This document shows, in pieces, positions 24,241 to 32,019 of a DNA stretch of 64,000 nucleotides. Source of the stretch: Nocardia cyriacigeorgica (GTDB taxonomy: Bacteria > Actinomycetota > Actinomycetes > Mycobacteriales > Mycobacteriaceae). The stretch lies in the NCBI RefSeq assembly GCF_010858045.1, contig NZ_JAAGVC010000012.1, positions 52,440-116,439 on the forward strand. Direction: 5' to 3'. The notes beneath the pieces were generated by a model. The model saw only the letters and a program-made list of their open reading frames with translations. It had not been told where the DNA came from and did not search any database. The number at the start of each line of letters is the position of its first letter. Position 1 is the stretch's first letter. The position numbers and the translations under genes were made by a program.

Positions 24241-25272
24241 ATGACCGAGCCGCGTGACATCGCCGAACGGCTGCTCGACGCTCAGGTGGAATTCCTGCTG
24301 GCCGAGGTGAGTGGCGACCGCTTCACCGAGGTCGTCGCCCGGGACGTGGCGGCGGTGCTCGAGGTCGCCGACACCATCGTCTTCCGTGACGTGGTGTCGA
24401 TCGAACAGGCCGAGGCCACCGTCGCCACCGTCATCGACCTCATCGGCGGCAGCCCGGTGATCGCCGATATGGTCGGCGTCTTCGCCGACGCCATCTACGA
24501 CAACATCTCCGGCAGCCACGACTACACCCTCGGCCAGGTCGTCGAGCGTGAGCCGGTGGAGGCGCTGCTGGAGAAGATCTTCGCCATGCATCAGGCCCAG
24601 GAGCGCATCCTGGACCGGCTCACCGAGAGCCCGCTGGTGGCCACCGTCGCCTCGAAGTTCGTCGACAAGCTGATCAACGATTTCATGCAGGCCAACCGGG
24701 AACGCGCCGAGAAGATCCCCGGCGTCTCCTCGCTGATGTCGCTGGGGCAATCGGCCGCCAACCGGGCCAAGAAGGTCGCCGCCGACAACACCTTCATCGG
24801 CGATATGGCGGGCAAGGGCGCGCTGTTCGCGCTGCGCCGCACCAACAACGCCATCCGCGAGATGCTGCGCGATGCCCCGGTGCACGGCGCGGCGATGGAA
24901 TTCTGGGATCTGCACGCCGACGAGCCGGTCAGCGGCCTGCGCGATTACCTCACTCAGAAGGACCTGCGCGAACTCGTGCTCATCTGCTACGAGATCGCGG
25001 TCACCACGCGGGAGAAGGAGTACTTCGGCCTGCTCGTCGACGAATGCGTGCAGGTTTTCTTCAGCAAGTACGGCGATTACACCCTCGGCGCGATGCTGCC
25101 CGAACTCGGTCTCACCGCCGAGGACATCAGCACCGAAATCCTGCGCTACGGGCCCGCGGTGATCGAGGCGGCCAAGAAGAACGGGGTGCTCGCTGGATTG
25201 ATCCGGGAGCGGCTGGAACCGTTCTATCTGTCCGATCAGGTGCTGGGCATCCTGGGCGGCGCCGAGCGCTGA
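24241..25272 (+). CDS. Hypothetical helical protein, downstream partner of the 164-residue ORF
   Basis: 343 residues, not recognised as a characterised family. It is acidic and almost entirely alpha-helical by composition, with repeated hydrophobic heptads (RLLDAQVEFLLAEV, TVATVIDLIGG, VASKFVDKLINDFM). No membrane segment, nucleotide-binding loop or metal motif is visible. ATG 24241 has a weak GGTGGA upstream. GTG 24202, seven bases after the preceding stop, would add 13 residues and suggest translational coupling. Its stop is five bases from the end of the convergent lipoprotein gene. Confidence 0.7.
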   Translation: MTEPRDIAERLLDAQVEFLLAEVSGDRFTEVVARDVAAVLEVADTIVFRDVVSIEQAEATVATVIDLIGGSPVIADMVGVFADAIYDNISGSHDYTLGQVVEREPVEALLEKIFAMHQAQERILDRLTESPLVATVASKFVDKLINDFMQANRERAEKIPGVSSLMSLGQSAANRAKKVAADNTFIGDMAGKGALFALRRTNNAIREMLRDAPVHGAAMEFWDLHADEPVSGLRDYLTQKDLRELVLICYEIAVTTREKEYFGLLVDECVQVFFSKYGDYTLGAMLPELGLTAEDISTEILRYGPAVIEAAKKNGVLAGLIRERLEPFYLSDQVLGILGGAER

Positions 25273-25276
25273 TCGC

Positions 25277-25801
25277 CTACTCCGACAGCTGCGTCGGGCA
25301 GGAGTCGATCGGGACGGCGACGGTGACCGTGCCGGACCGATCGAAGGTGAAGGTCATCTCGACGTGCTTACCGGGCCGCACCGAATCGGCCGGATCCATC
25401 AGCGTGACCCGGATCGGCTGGTCCGGTGCCGAGGGTTGCCGCACCTGCTCGACCGGCTGCCCCGCGGTCAGCATCGTTTCCGGGCGCAGCGTCAGCTGCT
25501 GCTGAGTGGCCTGGATGCGGACCGATTCGGCCGCCGGGGTGTCGATGGAGACCAGGCGATCGGAGTCGGTCGGGCTGTTGTTCACCGCCGCGAACGCCAG
25601 CATCGCCGGCGCGTCGGCCTGGATGACGCACTGGCCGGGCACCACCGCGGGCACGATGTGCACGTTGCGCAGGGTGATGTCGCCGGTGCGCGCCTCGCTA
25701 CCGGCCGCGTGCGAACTCGATTCGCCCGGTGCGTCGTCGGTGCCGCACCCCGCTACCAGTAGCAGGGCTGCGAGGGTCGCAAGGGTTGCTCCGCGTCTCA
25801 T
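25277..25801 (-). CDS. Lipoprotein, LpqE/PCu(A)C-like
   Basis: A 174-residue exported lipoprotein. The N-terminus MRRGATLATLAALLLVAGC is a type II signal peptide with lipobox VAGC, the lipidated Cys being residue 19. The mature part starts with a Ser-rich linker, then a beta-sandwich-like region (DITLRNVHIVP ... LAFAAVNNS ... GKHVEMTFTF) resembling LpqE and the copper-chaperone PCu(A)C fold. The classical copper-binding HxnMx21-22HxM set is not evident, so metal binding is doubtful. ATG 25801 was chosen; the 14 residues before it do not fit a signal peptide. Confidence 0.75.
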   Translation of the reverse strand: MRRGATLATLAALLLVAGCGTDDAPGESSSHAAGSEARTGDITLRNVHIVPAVVPGQCVIQADAPAMLAFAAVNNSPTDSDRLVSIDTPAAESVRIQATQQQLTLRPETMLTAGQPVEQVRQPSAPDQPIRVTLMDPADSVRPGKHVEMTFTFDRSGTVTVAVPIDSCPTQLSE

Positions 25802-25829
25802 ACCGGCGGAATAGCCGGATCGGCCGCGC

Positions 25830-26042
25830 TCAACCCACAGCACCTCGCCCGGCGGCGGCTCGGTCGTCGCGAGCAGGGTGGCCGGGCGGCACGGGCAGGC
25901 CGTGGCGCACCCGCGAGAACGCGTCCACGCCGCCGGCGATCTGGCGGACGGTATTGCGCAGCGCCCGTCCGGCCCGGCGGCCGCGATCTCGTGCCCGGCG
26001 CGGCGGCGTGGCGGTTTCCCTCGATGGCGTGCGAGTGGTCAT
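25830..26042 (-). CDS. Possible small Arg-rich ORF divergent from the AraC-type regulator
   Basis: 70 codons starting MTTRTPSRETATPP, very rich in Arg and Ala, with no recognised domain. It fills the gap between the lipoprotein gene (start 25801) and the regulator (start 26116). The ribosome binding site is poor. It may be a real short gene, or only open frame in GC-rich intergenic DNA. Confidence 0.3.
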   Translation of the reverse strand: MTTRTPSRETATPPRRARDRGRRAGRALRNTVRQIAGGVDAFSRVRHGLPVPPGHPARDDRAAAGRGAVG

Positions 26043-26115
26043 GACTCGATGATCGCACTGCCCGCCCGGCGTCGCGAGTGGCAGAATCGACATAAAGTGA
26101 TGGGATTTTGCCACC

Positions 26116-27102
26116 ATGAACGATCCGACCGACACCTTGCGCAGGCCCTCCATCGCGGTACCACTCGTCGACGGGATGACGTTGTTCGAGATCGGCATGC
26201 CACTGGAAGCCCTTGGATACGACTGGGATCCGGGCGCGCCGCCGCTGTATGACGTGACGCTGTGCGGCGATATGCGCGGCGTCCGCACCCACACCGGCGC
26301 GCGCCTGCATCCACAGCGGCCGCTGAGCGCGCTGTCGGCCGCCGCCACCGTGCTGGTTCCCGCCGTGCCGCCGGGCCGCTCGGTCGGTGCGCCGCTGGTG
26401 CGGCAGCTGCGCGCGGCGGCCCGGCGGGGTGCCCGCATCGCCGCACTGTGCACCGGGACCTTCGCGCTCGCCGAGGCCGGGCTGCTCGATGGCCGCCGGG
26501 CCACCACGCACTGGCGGCACGCACCGCTGCTGCAACGGATGTACCCGGCCGTCGAGGTCGACGCACGCGCCATCTACCTCGAAGACGACGGCATATTCAC
26601 CAGCGCCGGTTCTGCCGCCGGACTGGATCTGTGCCTGCACCTGATCCGCCAGGACCACGGCGAGCGCGCGGCCAACACCATCGCCCGCAACCTCGTCATC
26701 GCCGCGCACCGCGACGGCGATCAGGCCCAATACGTGCACGCCGAACCCCTCGACGCGGCCGCCACCTGGCTCGACGAGCTGCGCACCTGGCTGCGCGGGC
26801 AGCTGCGGCGCCCGATCAGCCTCGCCGAGCTGAGCCGCGCCGCGAATATGTCACCGCGCACGCTCGCGCGGCACTTCGACCGCGATATCGGCACCACCCC
26901 GATGCGCTGGGTCGCGGCCGAACGCCTGGCGGCGGCCAGGGAACTGCTCGAAACCACCGATTTCACGGTCGACCGGATCGCCTCGGAGGCGGGCTTCGGC
27001 TCACCGGTCACCTTCCGCGCGGTCTTCACCCACGATGTCGGCATCTCGCCGAGCCGCTATCGGGCGAAGTTCGCGGCCGCCGCCCAGCGCACCCGGTCGT
27101 AG
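26116..27102 (+). CDS. GATase1/DJ-1-like AraC-family transcriptional regulator
   Basis: A 328-residue regulator of the FtrA/GlxA type. The N-terminal DJ-1/PfpI-like domain (about 12-190) has the AALCTGTFALAEAGLLDG elbow with its Cys. The C-terminal AraC DNA-binding domain (about 215-325) has two helix-turn-helix units (ISLAELSRAANMSPRTLARHF, then TVDRIASEAGFGSPVTFRAVF) and the usual ISPSRYR ending. Such proteins sense small metabolites without known catalysis. No target is obvious next to it. A small hairpin (27117-27140) follows. Confidence 0.9.
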   Translation: MNDPTDTLRRPSIAVPLVDGMTLFEIGMPLEALGYDWDPGAPPLYDVTLCGDMRGVRTHTGARLHPQRPLSALSAAATVLVPAVPPGRSVGAPLVRQLRAAARRGARIAALCTGTFALAEAGLLDGRRATTHWRHAPLLQRMYPAVEVDARAIYLEDDGIFTSAGSAAGLDLCLHLIRQDHGERAANTIARNLVIAAHRDGDQAQYVHAEPLDAAATWLDELRTWLRGQLRRPISLAELSRAANMSPRTLARHFDRDIGTTPMRWVAAERLAAARELLETTDFTVDRIASEAGFGSPVTFRAVFTHDVGISPSRYRAKFAAAAQRTRS

Positions 27103-27116
27103 ACCCTCGCCGGCTC

Positions 27117-27140
27117 GCCCCGCCTCCTGGGGCGCGGGGC
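27117..27140 (+). terminator. Hairpin after the AraC-type regulator
   Basis: 7-bp arms gccccgc / gcggggc with an internal cc/gg pair in the loop, 15 bases after the stop. Confidence 0.4.
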
Positions 27141-27195
27141 TGTGGTCCCGATGGCGTATAGCCGGCGCGGCGGTCGGAGTCCTTAGAGTCGAGGA

Positions 27196-28095
27196 GTGAT
27201 CGCGATCCCGGAGGACTTCGTGCGTGAGACCGTCGGCAGGGAAGGGGAATCCGGGCAGCGGTGGATCGCCGCGCTGCCCGCCCTCGTCGACGAACTGCTG
27301 CGCCGGTGGTCGTGCGTGCCGGATGGGCCGGTGCTGCACGGGCGGGTGGGGCTGGTGGTGCCGGTCCGGCGGGCGGGCCTGCCGCCCGCGGTGCTGAAGG
27401 TGTCGTTCCCGCATCCGGGCAACGTGTTCGAACCGCACGCGTTCGCCGCCTGGGCCGGGCGCGGCGCGGTCCGGTTGTTCGAACGCGACGACGATCGGTT
27501 CGCGATGCTGCTCGAACGTGCCTGCGGCACCCTGGCCGAGATCGAGGATTTCGATACCGCGGTGTCGGCCATCGGGCAGATGTCGCGCCGGCTCGCGGTC
27601 GAAGCCCCGCCCGGGCTTCCGCTGCTGGCCGATCTCACCGCCGAGTGGGCCACCGAAATAACCGAGCTCTCCATGGAATTCGGCGATCCGCTGCCGCCGC
27701 GTGTGCGTGACGCCGCCCTGGAAACCCTGCGCGATCTCGGCCCGGATCAGCCGGGCACGCTCGTCCACGGCGACCTGCACGATGCGAATGTGTTGCTCGG
27801 GGACCGCGAGCCGTTCCTGGCGATCGACCCGAAGGGCTACGTCGGCGACCCCGCGTACGACACGTTCACCGTTATCCGCAGCCTGCGTTTCGCGCATCTG
27901 CTGTTCGCGCCCGACGCGGTGCCGCAGCTGCTGCGCGGGCTCGAAATATTTTGTGAGGCGGCAGAACTCGACCGCGAGCGGGCCCGCAGGTGGGCGCAGG
28001 TGCGGGCGGTCGAGTCCACGCTGTGGGGCCGGCGGCACGGGGACGAGGCGTGGTTGATCGACGTCACCGATCGGTTGGCCGCCGCCCTCGGGTAG
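27196..28095 (+). CDS. Aminoglycoside/hydroxyurea antibiotic kinase family (APH(6)-like)
   Basis: A 299-residue protein-kinase-like phosphotransferase. The catalytic loop LVHGDLHDANVLLGDRE and the metal-binding AIDPKGYVGDPAYD (the DFG equivalent, DPKG) are intact. The N-terminal lobe has the VLKVSFP lysine strand. This family includes streptomycin 6-phosphotransferases and hydroxyurea kinases. A chromosomal copy in an actinomycete may confer resistance or have a housekeeping substrate; the sequence does not distinguish. GTG 27196 follows GAGGA. Its end is nine bases from that of the convergent kinase gene. Confidence 0.82.
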   Translation: MIAIPEDFVRETVGREGESGQRWIAALPALVDELLRRWSCVPDGPVLHGRVGLVVPVRRAGLPPAVLKVSFPHPGNVFEPHAFAAWAGRGAVRLFERDDDRFAMLLERACGTLAEIEDFDTAVSAIGQMSRRLAVEAPPGLPLLADLTAEWATEITELSMEFGDPLPPRVRDAALETLRDLGPDQPGTLVHGDLHDANVLLGDREPFLAIDPKGYVGDPAYDTFTVIRSLRFAHLLFAPDAVPQLLRGLEIFCEAAELDRERARRWAQVRAVESTLWGRRHGDEAWLIDVTDRLAAALG

Positions 28096-28104
28096 CCGCG
28101 GCCG

Positions 28105-31100
28105 TCAGCGGCTGATCACCTGCACCGACGGACCGTCGGCCACGTAGACGGTGTGCGAGGTGGGATCGACCGCGATGTCCTCGGCGCTCTGCCCGGCCAC
28201 GAGCTCGATCGAGCCGATCTGGGTCCGCGTCTGCGTGTCGATCAGCTGAACGTCGGTGTAGTTGGCGATATACACGGTGTGTTCGCTCGGGTCGATGGCG
28301 ATATCGAGGGCATTGCCGTCGGCGGTGGGCGCGGCCAGCAGTGCACCAGTCTTCGGGTCGATGATCGACAGTGACCGGTCTTCGGAGTCGTTCCCGCCGT
28401 ACGCGGTCACATAGACGGTGTGCGTGGCTGGATCCACCGTGACATCGAGCGGGCTCGTGTAGTCGTCGTAAGTCGGGATGTCCAGGCTGCCGCTGACAGT
28501 GTTGCTCCTGGTGTCGATCATCATCAGGCCCTGGTCCGCGACGACGTAGAGGGTGTCGGCGCCGGGATCGAGGGCAGCTTTGCGAGTGCTGCTGTCGACC
28601 GGAATGGTCGCGGTCACCGTCCGAGTGCCGGTATCGACGATCGACACCTGGCTGCCACCGATGACGTAGATCGTCGCCGAATCGGGATCGACGATCACCG
28701 ACTGCGGGTCGTAGCCGACGGGAATCGTGGCGACGTCTCGGTGCGTTCCGGTGTCGATCAGCGTCACTGTGCGCTCGCCGCGGTCGGTCACGTAGAGCGT
28801 GCCGCGGCCCGGGTCGACCGCCACACCACCGGTTTCGGGGCCGACGGGGATGGTCGCGACGACCGTGTTCGTCCCGGTATCGATCACCGACACCGGTCCG
28901 CCGAGATTGCCCCTGACGTAGGCCTTCCGGCCGGCCGGATCGAGCGCGATGTCGTGTGCTCCCGCCGGCACCTCGATGGCGGAGGTGATCGCGGGCATGC
29001 GCTCCCGGCCGGATCTCGACTCGGCCTGGGTGACGGCCACGGCGACACCGACAACCGCCACCACGGCCAGGGCCGCCGCACCGATCATGACCTCGGTGCT
29101 CGTCCGGCTCGTGGGCCCGGGGTCGGAATCGGTTGCGGTCGTCCGGGCCTCGGCTCTCGGAGGAACCGCCGAACCAGGGTCGGGCCAGGGGCCGGCCACC
29201 CGTGCACCGGCGTCGGCTGGTGCCGCATGCGGGGCCACCTCCGTGACCGCGTGGCGTGAGTCGGCGGCAGACGACGGAGCCGAGCGGGTGGTGTCCATGC
29301 GTGGGTCCAGCTGGGCGGCACCCGCATGCGGACCGGGGTTGATGGCCGGATGCGGGGCGTCGACAGCGTGATTCGACGGTGTGTGCGAGATATCGATGCC
29401 GCCCGCGCCCGGTGGCAGCATCGTCTCTGCGATCGCTCCCCGCACGACCACCGAGCCGATCATCTTGTCGGCGACGGTCTGCGCCTTGGCATCCCAGAGC
29501 GGGAACAGGAATCCGAGGTAGCACGGCAGGGCATCCACGATGTGCGCGAGTTGCCGCCCGACGGATGTGCCGACGCCGAGCGGGCGGCCCGTCTGCGCGC
29601 CGACCACCGAGATACCGACGACCTGCTTGCCCCAGGTCTGCCCGGACCTGCCCTGCCGGAATCCGACGTTCCAGAGCAGATACGCCAGCAGCGCCGCATA
29701 GCAGAGCATCATCACCGCGACGCCACCGCCGGTGCTCTCGCCGGGAGAGGGGCTCGATGCCCGCATGAGCCCCATACCCGAGCCCGCGAGCAGGCCCGCG
29801 GGCAGACCGTCCAGCAGCGCGGCGCCCACCCGCTGCGTCCAGGAGGCGTACGCCATCGCGGTGCCACCGCCACCGGAACCAGCGCCGCCCGGTCCTGGCA
29901 CCACCGCGCGGCGCGGCGCGCCGGCGGCCAGGCCGACGCCCATCAGCACGGCCGCCGCAGCGAACACGATCAGCAACCCCAGCGCACGACTCATCCCCAG
30001 CATGGTCAGCACATCGGCGGTGACATCGGCGGGCCAATCGCCGAGCGCCATCGGAAAAGCCGCGGCGAACAGCACGCAGGCGAACACGATGACGGTGGAG
30101 CGCCTGCGCACGATCAGGGCGCGGACCGCAAGCGCCGCCACCGCCGCCAGCACCAGCACCGGGAGCCAGTAATCGGGAAAGCTTCGCGAGTGCAGCTCAC
30201 CGTAGCTCGCCAACGCCGCGATCAGCCGAGCCGACGACAGTCCGCAGACCACCACGAGGCAGGCCACCGCAAGCCCGCCGATCCCCGGTTCGCGGGTGGC
30301 GACCGGTTCGTGCGTCGCGTGCGAAGCCCGCACGGTGGGCGCCACCGACCCACCGGACACCGCCTCCTGCCGCCCCGAGCTCGCATCCACCGGTCCGACC
30401 GGATCGAGCGCACGCCGGGCGGCCACCGCGAACTCGCCGGCACTGCGATAGCGCTGATCCGCCGACTTGGCCATCCCGCGCGCGATCACCGCGTCGAGGG
30501 CGGCGGGAACCTCGTCCCGGGCGCGGCTGGGACGCGGCGGTTCGGCGGTGAGATGGGCGGCGATCTGCTCGGCTACCACGGTGCCGGGGAAAGGCCGAGC
30601 GCCGGTGAGGCATTCGTAGAGCACGCAGGCCAGGGAGTAGAGGTCGGCGCGGGCGTCGGTCTGCTGTCCTGGCGTGAAGCGTTCCGGTGCCATGTAGGCG
30701 AAGGTGCCGAGGGTGGTGCCGACGCTGGTCATCGCGGTCGCGGAATCGTCGCGGGCGATGCCGAAATCGATCAGATAGGCGAAATCGCGATCGCCGAGCA
30801 CGATGTTGGACGGTTTGACATCGCGGTGCACCAGCCCGGCGGCGTGCGCGGCGTCGAGCGCGGCGGCCACCTGTTCGATGACGTGCACCGCCCGCTCGGG
30901 CGTCAGCGGACCGCGCTCGGCGAGCACGGTGGCCAGATCCACGCCGTCGATCAGGCGCATATCGAGGAACAGCCGTCCGTCGATCTCGCCGTAGTCGTGG
31001 ATCGGCACGATATGCGGTTCGCTGAGCCGGGCCGCGGCATGGGCTTCCCGCCGGAATCGTTCGCGGAATTCCCGATTGCCCGCCAGTGCCTCGGGCAGGA

Positions 31101-31218
31101 CCTTCAGCGCGACCGTGCGCTCTGTCGCCGTATCGAACGCCTCGTATACCCGCCCCATCCCGCCCTCGCCGATGATCCGGCCCAAGCGGTATCGACCGAA
31201 CGGCTCCCCGTCCACCAT
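28105..31218 (-). CDS. Membrane Ser/Thr protein kinase with RDD domain and extracellular YVTN beta-propeller
   Basis: 1037 residues. The kinase domain (about 9-270) is complete: glycine loop GEGGMGRV (17-24), Lys39, HRD with Asp133, DFG with Asp151, and APE with Glu179. Four hydrophobic segments follow (about 313-433), then an RDD domain (about 457-595, QRVGAALLDG and WGKQVVGISVV), a proline-rich linker, another membrane helix (about 709-729), and a C-terminal beta-propeller (about 747-1037) of repeated VIDTGTNTVVATIPVG/AVDP..LYV blades. Mycobacterial PknD also joins a kinase to a propeller, but through one helix; the RDD insertion is unusual. The propeller is probably outside the cell as the sensor. 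ATG 31218 follows GGGAGGGCGAG. No cognate phosphatase gene is adjacent. Confidence 0.9.
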   Translation of the reverse strand: MVDGEPFGRYRLGRIIGEGGMGRVYEAFDTATERTVALKVLPEALAGNREFRERFRREAHAAARLSEPHIVPIHDYGEIDGRLFLDMRLIDGVDLATVLAERGPLTPERAVHVIEQVAAALDAAHAAGLVHRDVKPSNIVLGDRDFAYLIDFGIARDDSATAMTSVGTTLGTFAYMAPERFTPGQQTDARADLYSLACVLYECLTGARPFPGTVVAEQIAAHLTAEPPRPSRARDEVPAALDAVIARGMAKSADQRYRSAGEFAVAARRALDPVGPVDASSGRQEAVSGGSVAPTVRASHATHEPVATREPGIGGLAVACLVVVCGLSSARLIAALASYGELHSRSFPDYWLPVLVLAAVAALAVRALIVRRRSTVIVFACVLFAAAFPMALGDWPADVTADVLTMLGMSRALGLLIVFAAAAVLMGVGLAAGAPRRAVVPGPGGAGSGGGGTAMAYASWTQRVGAALLDGLPAGLLAGSGMGLMRASSPSPGESTGGGVAVMMLCYAALLAYLLWNVGFRQGRSGQTWGKQVVGISVVGAQTGRPLGVGTSVGRQLAHIVDALPCYLGFLFPLWDAKAQTVADKMIGSVVVRGAIAETMLPPGAGGIDISHTPSNHAVDAPHPAINPGPHAGAAQLDPRMDTTRSAPSSAADSRHAVTEVAPHAAPADAGARVAGPWPDPGSAVPPRAEARTTATDSDPGPTSRTSTEVMIGAAALAVVAVVGVAVAVTQAESRSGRERMPAITSAIEVPAGAHDIALDPAGRKAYVRGNLGGPVSVIDTGTNTVVATIPVGPETGGVAVDPGRGTLYVTDRGERTVTLIDTGTHRDVATIPVGYDPQSVIVDPDSATIYVIGGSQVSIVDTGTRTVTATIPVDSSTRKAALDPGADTLYVVADQGLMMIDTRSNTVSGSLDIPTYDDYTSPLDVTVDPATHTVYVTAYGGNDSEDRSLSIIDPKTGALLAAPTADGNALDIAIDPSEHTVYIANYTDVQLIDTQTRTQIGSIELVAGQSAEDIAVDPTSHTVYVADGPSVQVISR

Positions 31219-31347
31219 CTCGCCCTCCCGTTGCGTGCCGGGCCATGGGATCTGGCGCCGACGCGCAGAACGATACCGAACAGGGTGTGCCGAAGCCGGT
31301 GTCCGGCGCGACGGCAGCTGATCGTCGAGCGCCGCTAACCTGGCGGC

Positions 31348-31905
31348 ATGGGTGAACAGAAGGCGCGAATGCTGGCCGGCGAGCTGTACCGGGACAACGA
31401 TCCGGAGCTGGTCGCCGAGCGGCGGCGGGCACAAGCACTCTGCGACGAGTTCAACCGCACCGGCCCCGAGGAGACCGAACGGCGCGAGACCGTGCTGCGG
31501 CAGCTGCTCGGCAAGCTGGGGGAGGGTTCCTGGATCATGCCCCGCTTCCAGTGCGACTACGGCTACCTGATCGAGATCGGCGCGAACAGTTTCCTCAATT
31601 ACGATGCGATCCTGCTGGATTGCGCGCCCATCACCATCGGCGACGACGTCTCGATCGGCCCGCGCTGCCAGCTGCTGACGGCCCTGCACCCGATGGACGA
31701 CCATGAGCGGCGCAGGCAGCGGTGGGAGTCGGCGGCGCCCATCGTCATCGGGAACAACGTCTGGTTCGGCGGCGGGGTGATCGTCTGTCCCGGGGTCACC
31801 ATCGGCGACGACACGGTGGTCGGCGCGGGCAGCGTGGTCACCCGCGATCTGCCGGACCGGGTGTTCGCGGCGGGCAACCCGGCGCGGATCATCCGGGAAC
31901 TGTGA
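31348..31905 (+). CDS. Maltose/galactoside O-acetyltransferase-like protein
   Basis: 185 residues with the Maa N-terminal domain (KARMLAGELYRDNDPEL) and a left-handed beta-helix of hexapeptide repeats (ITIGDDVSIGPRCQLLTALHP ... IVIGNNVWFGGGVIVCPGVTIGDD). The catalytic His is in LTALHP. It transfers acetyl from acetyl-CoA to a sugar hydroxyl; the acceptor is unknown. Full length for the family. Confidence 0.9.
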   Translation: MGEQKARMLAGELYRDNDPELVAERRRAQALCDEFNRTGPEETERRETVLRQLLGKLGEGSWIMPRFQCDYGYLIEIGANSFLNYDAILLDCAPITIGDDVSIGPRCQLLTALHPMDDHERRRQRWESAAPIVIGNNVWFGGGVIVCPGVTIGDDTVVGAGSVVTRDLPDRVFAAGNPARIIREL

Positions 31906-32019
31906 GGTTGCGCCCTCGCCGGTGACGGGTGCGCGAGCATCCGCCGCACCGTCTCCTCCCGCCCGACGCACCGCCCGACCGAGCAGATGTTCGGCAATCT
32001 CCGGCAGTACTGTCGGAAC

